A DNA stretch of 64,000 nucleotides. Origin: Mansonella perstans (Eukaryota > Nematoda > Chromadorea > Rhabditida > Onchocercidae). The translations under genes were made by a program, and so were the position numbers. The stretch is from the NCBI GenBank assembly GCA_037074765.1, contig JBAMDO010000011.1:1-64000 (forward strand), read 5' to 3'. Of the stretch, positions 12,953 to 24,188 are shown in pieces. The notes under the pieces were generated by a model. It was not told the origin of the DNA. It ran no database searches and saw only the letters and a program-made list of their open reading frames with translations. Positions within the stretch are counted from its first letter, which is position 1, and every line of letters starts with the position of its first letter.

Positions 12953-15900
12953 AGGCGAAGCTTGGCTCCTTCAACGGTTAGTGGGATTTCGTCGTCGCCT
13001 ATCGTGAAATCATCCATTTTGGTTGGTGACGAAAAAAAATTACGGGAACGGAAAAGACACAAATTGAACGCATTAGAAGTTAGTGCATAATTCCTGGAAT
13101 TTCATACAAGAAATTATAATTTTTGAATCTTTTTCTAGTTAATCTATAAAGGCACTAAAGATTTTCTCTTTTTTTTTCAAAACAGTCATGAAGCTACCAA
13201 TCACTATACACTTACTGTTATATTGGGTTATTTTGTCCTTTGATCTAATCCTTACAATTACTGTTATTCTATGCTTGCAGCTGTCTCTCGTAAATATGTT
13301 GGTGTATGACCTACCCGTAGCTCCGAATATGTGTGGGACAGTTTGCGCAACACATATCGGTCCACGGGAAAGTCACACATTGACTGACTCGATTTTACCG
13401 CCATTGCTGACCGTTGCATCATTATACAGTATTTAGTTGTTATTTCCAATATCCGCCAATGTATCCAAATTATCCCAGTTTTTGTCGCAAGCTTATGAAT
13501 TCTTGTAATCTTATTACCCTTTTTTTGTTCCACCTTTTCTTGGAAAATCTTTAGATGTTAGTGTAAGATCCAGTCCCTTTTTTTGTTCTACCTTTTCTTG
13601 GAAAATCTTTAGATGTTAGTGTAAGATCCAGTCCCTTTTTTTGTTCTACCTTTTCTTGGAAAATCTTTAGATGTTAGTGTAAGATCCAGTCTATGCACTT
13701 CTTATTGGAGATAAAAATTTTTGACCTTCAAGGTCATTATTATTCGTAATGCATCGTGTTCAGTCTCTTTTTTTTGGTTGTAATAGAATTTATGACTTTA
13801 TATACCCTAGCAATATTGATGTGTTGGTCTTATCTGTTATTGCCAACCAAGTTTTGAAATGCTAGTTATTTCTTTAGCATTGCCCTATTAATTATTGTTC
13901 GGGAAAAGGAAGGCTATTTTTAGTATTTCGATGATTTTTCCACCATTTATTTGAATTTCATTGCCATAGTAAAGTGCTTTATTATATGTATCTTCAGAAA
14001 GATGAAAATCTCGACCGAAATGAGTTGAAAAGTTCATATCGTAAAATCTTAATCACAGCTGTCGATGATTTGATGCAAAAGGAACAAGGCTTTCATGAAG
14101 AAATAATCAGCAGGCTTCTCAGCAGGCCTTTCAAAATCCCTATTCCTGATTACAGAAGTAACTGTTGTCGTTGTATAATTCTTTTTTGTTCTATGTTTTG
14201 AACTTGTTGAAATTGAATAGTTGTCCTATGAAAAGAAGTGTCACTTATCGGTATGGCGGCTGTCGGTTAACCCGTAGTTTCGAACATGTGTTGGATATTT
14301 GATAACACATGTCGGTTCTCGGGTCAATTGCTTACTAGCCGTAATTCCGGACCGATATCCATTACTGCAATTTATCCGATTTATGTATATGCTTTAACAT
14401 TTATTAGTAATATATCCTTTCTTGTTGGATTGATAATACACTTTGGATAGCTAACAGTTTGAAAAGAAAACGATGTGTTTTACATTAACAGATTCTGGCA
14501 GGACTCGTCCTCTTGGCCTTCGGCATTCAACGGTTCGCTGTGCACTGTTTGACCCATATGCTGAGGGAGCATTGGTGCTATTCACACCACCAGAACTTAG
14601 TGCACATGATGCACTCAAACTTGATGCTACAAATAAACAGGTGAACATCACACTCCTCAGTTTGATGATTTCCTGTAGATTTTAAATTACCACTTGATAT
14701 TTGAAACAGTTTACTTATTTTGGGTTCTTAGTTCGATTATATATGTTATTCCCATGATAGAAGTTCGCTATAGGTGGTATAAAATGTGTCTTATCAACTT
14801 GATCAAAATCTGATATTTGCAACATATTCTGTTTGAAGATTTGTAAGAAAATGAGCTATTTAAAATGAAATTGGAAGGTACATGTTGTGGTAGATCCAAT
14901 GCTGAGCACCGTTCTACGACCTCATCAACGGGAAGGTGTGAAATTTATGTATGATTGCGTTACTGGTGTTCGCATACCTTCCGCTCATGGTTGTATCATG
15001 GCAGATGAAATGGGTTTGGGCAAAACGTTGCAGTGTATCACGCTAATGTGGACATTACTCGTATGTCTGTTATCATCTAATAATGCATCCAAATTAATAA
15101 TTATTGCCGATGATTTACGCTGCGAACACTCATCGTGTTTAAGACAACTTAATAATAAATGCAAGAAGCTGAACTAAATTAGTGCTGTGCTACTCTAAAG
15201 TTGATATATGTGAATGAATCCTGAAAGAGAGGCGGTTAAATGATCTGCTTTGGATGGTAGTAGTGATACGTAAGAAGAAACAAAAAATTGGGAACAAATT
15301 TGAAAGGATTTCATGGAATTCGTAAATTTCCTGAAGTATTAGGAAAGTTTGACCTCGACAAATATGCTTGCATCATGACGAAAACCTAAATTTCAGATCT
15401 TTGATTAGTTTAAACTTTTATAAATGGAATTGTTTAAATTAAAAAAAAGTTACTTCAGAGACAAGGACCAGATGCAAAACCGACATTGAATAAGGCAGTG
15501 ATTGTTTGTCCGAGCAGTCTTGTCAAGGTTAACGCTTGATTTGCTTGTTGAGTATACTTTTATTTGCAGTTTGGCCTTGAAATAAAGGTTGCGATTGGGT
15601 GCGTATATGTCTGAGAGCAAGGATTATTGATCATTTATGTTCATTTATACCGGAAAAGATATAAATATTATAAACATTCAAATCTTTATAAAACAAAAAA
15701 AGAGCGCAATTATCTGATTTCTCAGTGAGTGAACACTTTATAATGCAACTTTGGAAGTGATGTTTCGTTTTTGAAAAGTCACTGATAGTGGTTCGATTTT
15801 GGGAAAAATTATTTCCATCTAAGAAATAATCCTTCCAGAAAACATTGGGAAAATTATTTCTTAGATGCCAGTTGTTAAGATGACTCAAACTAGAGATTTA

Positions 15901-18900
15901 TGAATTTCCAGAATTGGGATAAGGAAATCAGAAAATGGCTTGGTGGGCGAGTGAACGCATTACCCGTGGATTCGGGAGGGAAAGATGAAATTGACAGGAT
16001 TTTAGGTTTGTATTGCGCATTTCAGGAGCTATTTAACTGTTTAGCACTCGGTATTAAGTAATGATACTTAGTAAAATTTGGCAGATTTTTTTTTTTCAAG
16101 TAATAATAAAATCATTTTGAATGATGTTTCTTTATTTACGTTATTTCAGAAAAGTTTGTATCGCAGATTGGTATACGTTGTCCTACTCCTGTACTTATTA
16201 TTTCCTATGAAACTTTTCGACTCCATGCTTTCATTCTATTGCAGAAGGAAATTGGATTAATCATTTGCGATGAGGTTTGTTGTAAATTTTAGTATTTGTT
16301 CCTGTTTCTTGTTACAATAAAGTATAGTCATTCTAATAGTTCCAGGGCTAGTTGCCGTACTCAGATAAACTCTTACATTAAAGATTACACTTTTTTCAAG
16401 TTCCATAGTCTTGGATTCATTATCAGTAATAATTAGCAACAGGTAGATCATTATTTGTCTTTTGCTGCTTAATTTTTTTTTTCCAAAATACCTTTTCAAA
16501 GCCATTTTCAATACTGCTGCTAATTAGTAAACGCAAGCTTAATTCAAATTTAATTTGCAAAAGAGAAAAGCATCATTTCACCATATATTCATATTCTTGT
16601 ATCGTTTCTCATTCCATCATACCGTATTAATTTGTACCTTCATTTTTTATCAGTCATTAATGCTTCATGTAATAGTTTTCAAATTTTTATTAACTTTAAT
16701 TGTAAGACTATTTATCTCAGGGTCACCGACTGAAAAACAGTGACAATCAAACATACCAAGCACTTTTCGGTTTAAAATGCCAGCGACGAATACTTATTTC
16801 TGGCACTCCAATACAAAATGATCTCTTGGAATATTACAGGTTGGCGTAGTTTTTGAGGAATCTTCAAAACTTTTTATAAAATTCGACGAAAACTTTTACT
16901 TGAGGATCATTTGTCAAAATATCGAGATTCATTAATAATGAATTCAAGATTAACTGTCAGAAAATTGTGTCGATCTAATGAAATTTTGAGTCATTTTTGC
17001 TTCTAGTCTGATAAATTTTGTCAATCCTGGCTTGCTTGGAACAGCCTTAGAATTTAAACGACGCTTCGAAAATATTATTCTCCGAGGCAGAGATGCCGAT
17101 GCAACAGATGCGCAGCGTGAAAAAGGTGATATTGCACTTACCGAGATGTCATCTATTGTGAGTAATTGTATCATTAGAAGAACATCCGCGCTGCTCACGA
17201 AATATTTGCCGGTACAGTATTTCATTATTTTAAATATGTATGCCAAAAATAAGTAAACTGTTTATATATGTTTACCATTGAATTTATTTATTTCAGGTCA
17301 AATATGAACTTATTATTTGTTGTAAGTTGACAGAACTGCAAGAGAAGTTGTATAGGCAACTTATTAGTGCCTTTTCAATGGGCGGAAAGCAGAAAGTAAC
17401 TCAAGGCAAGTGTTGACTTCTGTTTGAGTTATCATTGATAAATGAAAAGGATTGAGATATATTGTTGCAAGATTAATAATTATTTGATCCAGAGTATTTT
17501 TATTTTCAGGTGATAAAATAACAGGAACGGCGCTTTCGTTTATCACGAATCTAAAGAAACTATGTAATCATCCACAGCTAATATTTGACAAATGCCAGAA
17601 GAAGGAAGAAGGATTTGAAGGTTTTGCTTATTTGGTAGTAATCAAAGATGTCCTTATAATTTGCCGGTTGAAGTAGTTTATGGTTGCAATAGTTGCAATA
17701 CCGTAGTAACAATTGTAATACTGCTTACGATAATTTTTTAGACTGCTTGCAACTGTTTCCCAGGGACTTTGGCAAGAAGTTCGAGCCAGTATTTTCTGGG
17801 AAAATGAAAGTTTTGGACTACTTATTAGCAGCAACAAGGGCCAATACAAATGACAAATTTATTTTGGTATCTAATTATACGCAAACAATTGATGCATTTG
17901 TTGAAGTAAGTTTCGAATTAATTTTTTCGGTGTTTTAAATGGATCTTGCTAATTTGTGCAGTTATAAATCTTTGTGAATTGCATAGTAAAAATTGGATAG
18001 GAAACGGTTAAACAGATCAGTTTGTGTCCAAACTAAAAATTGGTGAAGGAAGTTCGTTCAAACAAAAGGCTCATTTCTTCAAATTGTTTGTAGTTATTTG
18101 CGCAGATTGTATGTAGAGAGGGAGAAAAATGAGCGTTAAATATGAAGGTCGATTTTATAGAAAACTTTTAGTTGTGTCAGCTTCGCCGCTATCCATATAT
18201 TCGTTTGGATGGGACTTGTACAATTAAACAGCGAGCAAAACTGGTAGAAAAATTCAACGACCCTGAGGTTGCATTTAATTATTCCAAGAATTATGATCAA
18301 TTCACGAAATTCGTGACTTAATTTTCGTCAGATGGAATTTGTTTTATATAGAGCTTGCAGAATTCATGATCAAATTATGCATGAGATGATTTGCTTTACT
18401 TTTTTTGAATGATAAAAGTGATAGTCGAAAAGAAATGGGAGAAATTGACAGACAGATACGAAAGGACATATTTAACAAATAAAAAAAATTTAATTCATCA
18501 TTCAAAATCGTGATAGCGAATGACTGAGTAGACGGTTACACTTTAGAGTGTTGAGTATGTATTTCTGTTATCATCGAAAGCAGGTGGCTGTGGTTTAAAT
18601 TTGATTGGTGCAAATCGGCTTGTGATGTTTGATCCGGATTGGAACCCAGCAAATGATGACCAGGCGATGGCTCGAGTATGGAGGGATGGACAGAAGAAGA
18701 ATTGTTTCATCTATCGATTGTTAGCGGTAAAGTTTTATCAAAATTTAGTATTTGCTTCGTATATCTTACATGATCTATTTTTATGCTTTTCCATAACATT
18801 CAAATTTAGCGGAAGAGCCATACTACGATATAATTTCTAGATAGTTGGAATAGCTAAAAAAATTTTCAAGCAGAAAAACACGGAAATTTAAGATGATAGT

Positions 18901-20831
18901 CAACAATTATCACAGTTAATTTTTCTAATGTTCTAAATTTCTAAATTTTATTCTAAATGTGTTCTAATTTTTTAGTTTCTAAACAGTAATCAGGTAGCAT
19001 TCAAAGATACATAGCATAAGTCAGAATTTACCTTATTGAGAGAGAACATTATATGCTTGTAAGGCGGATAAAGTAAATGAAGCTAAGAGCAGTATCCAGC
19101 GATAACCACAGAAATAATTGTGAGAAGGATTTTTTTGTTAAAGTTAATAAAGGATTTTTGCGCAATATGATAAATCGTGAATGAATTGGTGGACGATCAC
19201 AGAGGGATAATTATCACCATCAAAATATCTGTAAAGGCAGAACATTGGAATGCTAAATTAAGAATCAAGATGTTATTTGCTTGAAAGAAAGATTAAGCTG
19301 ACGAAATGAATACTGTTTTAGATGATATAGTAGTTATATACCAGGATTACTGTCTGACTAGTCCGATGGGATGTTTCAACTCTAGACTTTCAACCCCAAT
19401 GTTTTGGGGCAATTTTCCTGCAAAGTCTCAAGAAGAAGAAAATAAGCTTGTGAATTCCGGGACTTTTTTCAAGCATCAGTTTAAATCTGTGAGAAATAAG
19501 ATTAAAATTTTTTATTGAAAAAATAAATTTTGATAAAAGAGTAAGAGGGTATTTATTAGCCATAAACTTGCTTGGTCCAACTTTTCTATCTCTTTCTTTA
19601 AAACCTATAATCATAAATTTGAAAACTCTTTACCCTGATATATTTCTGTTAAATACTTCTATCTTCTGCAAGTAATGAAGTCGGTAATAGCTGGAAACAA
19701 ATATAAATGTTATAATGCGGTAAACTTCGATCATATCAACTTGAATCATTGTCTAGACATTATTATGCTGGCAGTTGATCAAATTTAGAAGGCTTCTTTT
19801 ATTAAAGAATTATACGTAAAAGAAATAGTGATAACGTAGAAAACAATTACATGGAAACATAGCGAAAAATAGAATCTGAAATGACCGGAAAACGCGAACT
19901 GTGGTAGAATGATACAACATTGAGTGCGCTATTTCATATTTAATTTTTGGAATTTCATGTCATTTTGTTTCATATTGCAGATTTTTTGGGAAGCATTTTC
20001 AAAATAAATTGATAATCTTAATTATGATTGCGCAGTAATATGTCTAATAAACGTTTGCAGACTGGTAGCATCGAAGAAAAAATGTTTCAACGACAAGCGC
20101 ACAAGAAAGCACTATCATCCTGTGTTGTTGATGAAGCTTCCGATGTGGCGCGACACTTTAGCAAGGACCAATTGCGCCATTTATTTGATTTGAAAACAGA
20201 CATCGCTTCAGATACACATAATTCGTGAGTTTTCATTTTTGGCCGTTGCTGAAGCTTTCATTTAGTAAAATAAAATGATGGTAAAATGACGTGACATTTC
20301 TCTGGAAGAGAGGTTTGCGTCCATCTATTATCGGAAAATATTTCATATGATTTTTAATATTGAAAATATCGACTGGAATATGAGACTGAATTGTGGTGCT
20401 AAATTAATAATTAATTCCTAGATTGAAATGTGACCGGTGCGTAAATGGTATTGAATACAGGGAACCTCAGGAGCACTCAGATACGAATTCTGATCTCAGT
20501 GAATGGTATCACGTGCAAAAAGATGCACGCAAGATACCGGACAAAGTAAATTTTTTGAAATTTCATGGTGCATGTTTATTTGTGCCGTTAGGATGCCATT
20601 AGGTATATTATGTTTCAGCTTAGGTCAGAGAGTTTGGTTTAATTCCTTCCCAGTTTTTGTTTTTTCATTAGTTGTAAACACAAAAATTTTTAGGTTTTGA
20701 AAGGAGTCTTTGATTGTGGCGCCATTACGTTTGTCTTTCATCAGAAGTCTCACGATGGAAGAAGCGAAATAATAAAAGAAGAGAAAGAAATCAAACAGGA
20801 TGATTTTTTGATCGAAGAGAAAACGAGTTGA
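12953..20831 (+). CDS. RAD54L: DNA repair and recombination ATPase RAD54
   Basis: Exons: 12953-13078, 13998-14157, 14492-14640, 14878-15060, 15459-15527, 15912-16005, 16150-16274, 16721-16839, 17007-17211, 17297-17405, 17510-17620, 17742-17905, 18181-18267, 18547-18726, 20061-20224, 20422-20545, 20694-20831, about 769 residues with an initiator Met. RAD54 is a SNF2-family dsDNA translocase that works with RAD51 in homologous recombination. The first exon encodes RRSLAPS, which follows the start Met in animal RAD54, so the start codon lies in an earlier exon (candidate ATG 11788-11790). Helicase motifs seen: ADEMGLGKT (Walker A), ICDEGHR (DEGH box), [32 protein letters not shown] and ARVWRDGQ. 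The C-terminus carries a CDRC pair and the conserved AITFVFHQ. Intron 17406-17509 starts with GC. The intron at 18727-20060 is the largest. Confidence 0.93.
13314..13368. repeat. Hairpin element, copy A, in RAD54 intron 1
   Basis: An imperfect inverted repeat: the left arm begins cccgtag and ends atgtgt, the right arm begins acacatatcgg and ends cacggg. A related copy lies at 14271-14323 in the next intron. Non-coding; the overlapping open frame does not fit RAD54. Confidence 0.65.
13517..13690. repeat. 58-bp tandem repeat, three copies, in RAD54 intron 1
   Basis: Three consecutive 58-bp units (starts 13517, 13575, 13633), almost identical; the first differs by a C/T change. Intronic. Confidence 0.95.
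14271..14323. repeat. Hairpin element, copy B, in RAD54 intron 2
   Basis: Diverged partner of the element at 13314-13368: the same cccgtag start, a central atgtgtt, a mirrored aacacatgtcgg, and a ctcggg end. The arms can pair as a stem. Confidence 0.6.
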
Positions 20832-22635
20832 AATTTCGCATTATTCCAGTTTTTTCAATTTCTAAAATTTTTCATCGTATTTGCATGTTTCTTATAAATT
20901 GCATAAAAAAGATGTTTCACACCGCACTGTAAACTCGTTAACTAACTCTTTCTCTTGCTATGAAAAGTTGTGATAACGTTAGTGTATTCGGAGTTAATTT
21001 AATAGAGATCGCTAAGTGAATGCCTAAAATGTTCGAAAATTTCATGAAGTAATTTCTGGGAATTCTTCCATCCTTTATATAACGCTAAACTTTTGCAGTT
21101 TTCATCCTTAACTAGAAAGTCAAATTTTCAAACTGGAAATTAACTGTTGGAACAATATATGTGTATGCTAGTAGGAAAAGTATCGAACCAAACAGTAAAT
21201 GGCCATATATGGAGAAGGAGAATTGCAGGCTTATGTTTATATCGAAAATTTAACAGTTTGAAAAAATGATAAAATTATTTGATGAGAGCAAGTAAAAAAT
21301 GATCATAAAAGAGGAAAATGCGTCAGAAATGATAAGGGAAAGAGTATGCTGTTACTTTTATCAAAGATTTCATATATCAGATTAAAATAGAAATATCGGT
21401 GGGATGGTTCATATTACTACATATTTATGTAGTACTATTTTTACTATTACTATTTCAATACGGTTCAAAGGTTGATACAATAACGTTCAAAGGTTCAATA
21501 TGGTTCAAAGATTGATACAGTAAGGTAGCGAAACGTTAAAACAGTAATGCTTTGATTAGCATAGTGCAAATTATATAAAAACAAATGTTGTAATATTGCG
21601 ATATTTAAATTGATGAATGAAATGGTAAAAATTGTAATTATCGTATCAATTAATATAATCAGAACTAGAATTATTAACTGATTCATGGTGTAATGATTAA
21701 AGCAGGCTAAAACTACTACGAAATGGATGATCAGGAAAAAGGTGATCAAGCCTGATAAATCAGTTTTGGAGAGGACTAGCAAAGAGCCAGAAGCAATGAA
21801 CTTTAGCAACATTTCTGGATGTCATGCATAAAAAGTTAATAGGAAAAGCAATCATCGGATTATGGATGAACTAAAAACAGTTTGATTGCACTACCTGATA
21901 GAGGAAATAATTAGAAGTCCTATAATTCATAGATACTATTACGTGATAACTTAAACTTTGTTAAATAAATAAATGAATGTTAATGTATCATTCTTGATCA
22001 TGATAAAGATTTGGAGAAAGTTATCAATAATGAGTACTAACTGATAAAGGTATTTCATTCAAATAACGGAAGTTTGCGCTACTTTTTCATTCAAGTTTGT
22101 TTTCAATTCAAGTTTGCGCAATTAATTCTAAACAAGTTTTTTTTTAGCTTTGACTCAAAAACCAGTTCTAATTTGTGCAGGAATTTTACTGGTTACAAGC
22201 GCTGATTATTGTTGTGATTGATTTTGATATCAGCATTTCTACTATTTAAGGAAGCACGCTTTCTTATGTTTTTTGATCATAATGATATGAAAATTTTGAT
22301 TTTTAATTTGTTTAATACTTTAAAATATGTAAATGGAGACAATGGCACGAGTATTAGAATCAGAAATGACGGAGAGTTCAACCATTTCAATGTTAAATTC
22401 TCGAATGAACAAAAAATTGATTGAACTTTAACAAAAATTATTGTGATATTTTGTGGACAACTAACTAAGTTTTCTTGGTTTTGGGCTCAAAAACTAGAAT
22501 AACAGACTTTGATGTGATTCTCTTAACTGATGCGAAATGGTAATATTTATTATCTCGTCGTATTTAAAATCACAGTATTTCACTTTCACTGTCAGCCCAT
22601 TGAAGAGAAAGTTGGAACTATTGAAGGGTAGAACA

Positions 22636-22772
22636 CAGCTGATAAGCTCTGCATCATTTCTATAGAATGTGATAAAGCATGATGAAGTGATCAAATGAAA
22701 TGAACTCATTACTTATCAGCTGATAAGCTCTGCAACATTTCTATAGAATGTGATGAAGCATGATGAAGTGAT
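22636..22772. repeat. Direct duplication, 56-bp copies spaced 81 bp
   Basis: Copies at 22636-22691 and 22717-22772 share cagctgataagctctgc and tatagaatgtgat, with a few substitutions. Non-coding. Confidence 0.85.
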
Positions 22773-23159
22773 TAGGGACTTATCAAAACGGAATAGTTAA
22801 TTAGCGTTGTTAATTAATGGAATAGTAATGATATACCAATAGTATGTCATATTTCAAATTCTCGTTGGCGATAGAACGAGCAGAAATTCGATTACTTCTA
22901 GAATCTAAGTAAAGTGATTGTATTGGCAAGACACTACAAAAAACATCGAAAAGACATTATTATTTGGTGAGTACTGAGAAATACCAGATATAATGCTAGA
23001 GAAAAGCCTTTAAGACTTCCTTGGAAATTTAGATATCCAATATCTTGAATTATTAGTCTGAAATTTGACTAATGAAATGAAAAATATATTATACGAATGT
23101 GTGAGTGAACAACTATAAACTAGAATTAGAAAGCAAAGGAGTTTATTGGGGTGACTAAA

Positions 23160-23287
23160 TAGGATAATGAATATCATACGGTAAGATTTTTACGGTAAGG
23201 ATAATGAATATTATACGGTGGCTATTATACGGTAAGGATAATGAATATTATACGGTGGCTAAATAGGATAATGAATATTATACGGTT
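23160..23287. repeat. Irregular tandem array with tatacggt units
   Basis: Repeated use of ggataatgaatattatacgg, three to four times with variable spacers (ggctaaata, ggctat, aag). It looks like a decaying minisatellite. Non-coding. Confidence 0.8.
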
Positions 23288-23699
23288 ATTGATAGCGAGA
23301 AAAGCATGAACAGATCACAGAAACACAGTAATACCATAATAATAACAGTGGTCTTAATTTTAAGTTAAACAGTAAGGCTGTCCAATTACTAGCATATGAG
23401 GTGACCAATGGCTATTATTCGTACTATGTACAAAACATAAACAACAAATAGACAAAATATGACAGTAAATAACATAATTTATTGAATAAATAAAGTATCG
23501 ATCATAAAAATCCAAGGGTAACTGTAAATCGCGAAATCACAAATGTTACACATCCCGACTGCCAAATATTTATCTACAGCCTCAGAATATCCCCCGACAA
23601 TATGAAGGCGAATTTTAGCCTAGAGAGATCGTGATTTTCATTATGTTCCATCATAATTGAACAAACCAGGGCATGTTGTTCTACTGAGACTGTTGCCGC

Positions 23700-23970
23700 A
23701 ATTCGTGAGTGTGTGGGTGTGTATGTGTGGGTGTGTGTGTGTGTGTGTATATATATGTGTGTGTATGTGTGTGTGTGTATGTGTATGTGTGTGTGTGTCA
23801 TATGTGTATGTATATGGTGTGTATGTATATATGTATGTGGTTACTGGCATCTGTGTGTTTTGTGTACGTGCAGCCTGAATCGGTATGTATGTTAACAGCT
23901 GTGTACGTCGATATATGATGTATGTCTGTCTATGTGTTTGTGCATGTGTACGCATGTGTGTGTATGTGTG
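23700..23970. repeat. GT/GTAT microsatellite
   Basis: Long imperfect (GT)n and (GTAT)n tract, interrupted by unique segments from about 23838 onward. Low-complexity open frames on both strands here are not genes. Confidence 0.95.
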
Positions 23971-24188
23971 TGCTGCTTACAAACTGATTTGTGCTCAGAA
24001 TTGGTTTACTCGATAAGTACTTAATATGGCATTTGTTTCGAGGGATAGCGGGGGGAGGAGGCGGGGAGGTTTTTCTGAGGTTTTGCGGTAATTATTAGTG
24101 ATAAGCAAAGTAATATGATGATACTGTATATTTATTTGTAACAACAATTACAGTACTAAAAAAATGTGAATTACAGTACAAAAAAAAA

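Larger units (their letters stand above)
20832..24188. other. Intergenic, repeat-rich, between RAD54 and Acinus
   Basis: About 3.4 kb with no supported gene. It contains short duplications near 21456-21525 (core ggttcaaag), an 81-bp-spaced duplication, an array of tatacggt-type units and a GT microsatellite, the last three listed separately. Long open frames across the microsatellite (Cys/Val/Met-rich, or Thr/His-rich on the minus strand) are simple-repeat artefacts. Confidence 0.6.

Noticed and set aside
13264..13436. Open segment after a tttgcag-like acceptor (13281 onward) as an extra RAD54 exon
   Set aside because: RAD54 exons 12953-13078 and 13998-14157 already join in phase; the segment has no RAD54 similarity and coincides with the hairpin element that recurs in the next intron.
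14451..14651. Minus-strand open frame opposite RAD54
   Set aside because: Antisense shadow of RAD54 exon 14492-14640.
19306..19518. 70-codon open frame in the large RAD54 intron
   Set aside because: RAD54 continues in phase from 18726 to 20061; the frame has no known motif and no usable splice phase.
23574..23955. Several open frames on both strands of the GT tract, Thr/His- or Cys/Val-rich
   Set aside because: They are translations of a GT/GTAT microsatellite, without splice structure or family features.
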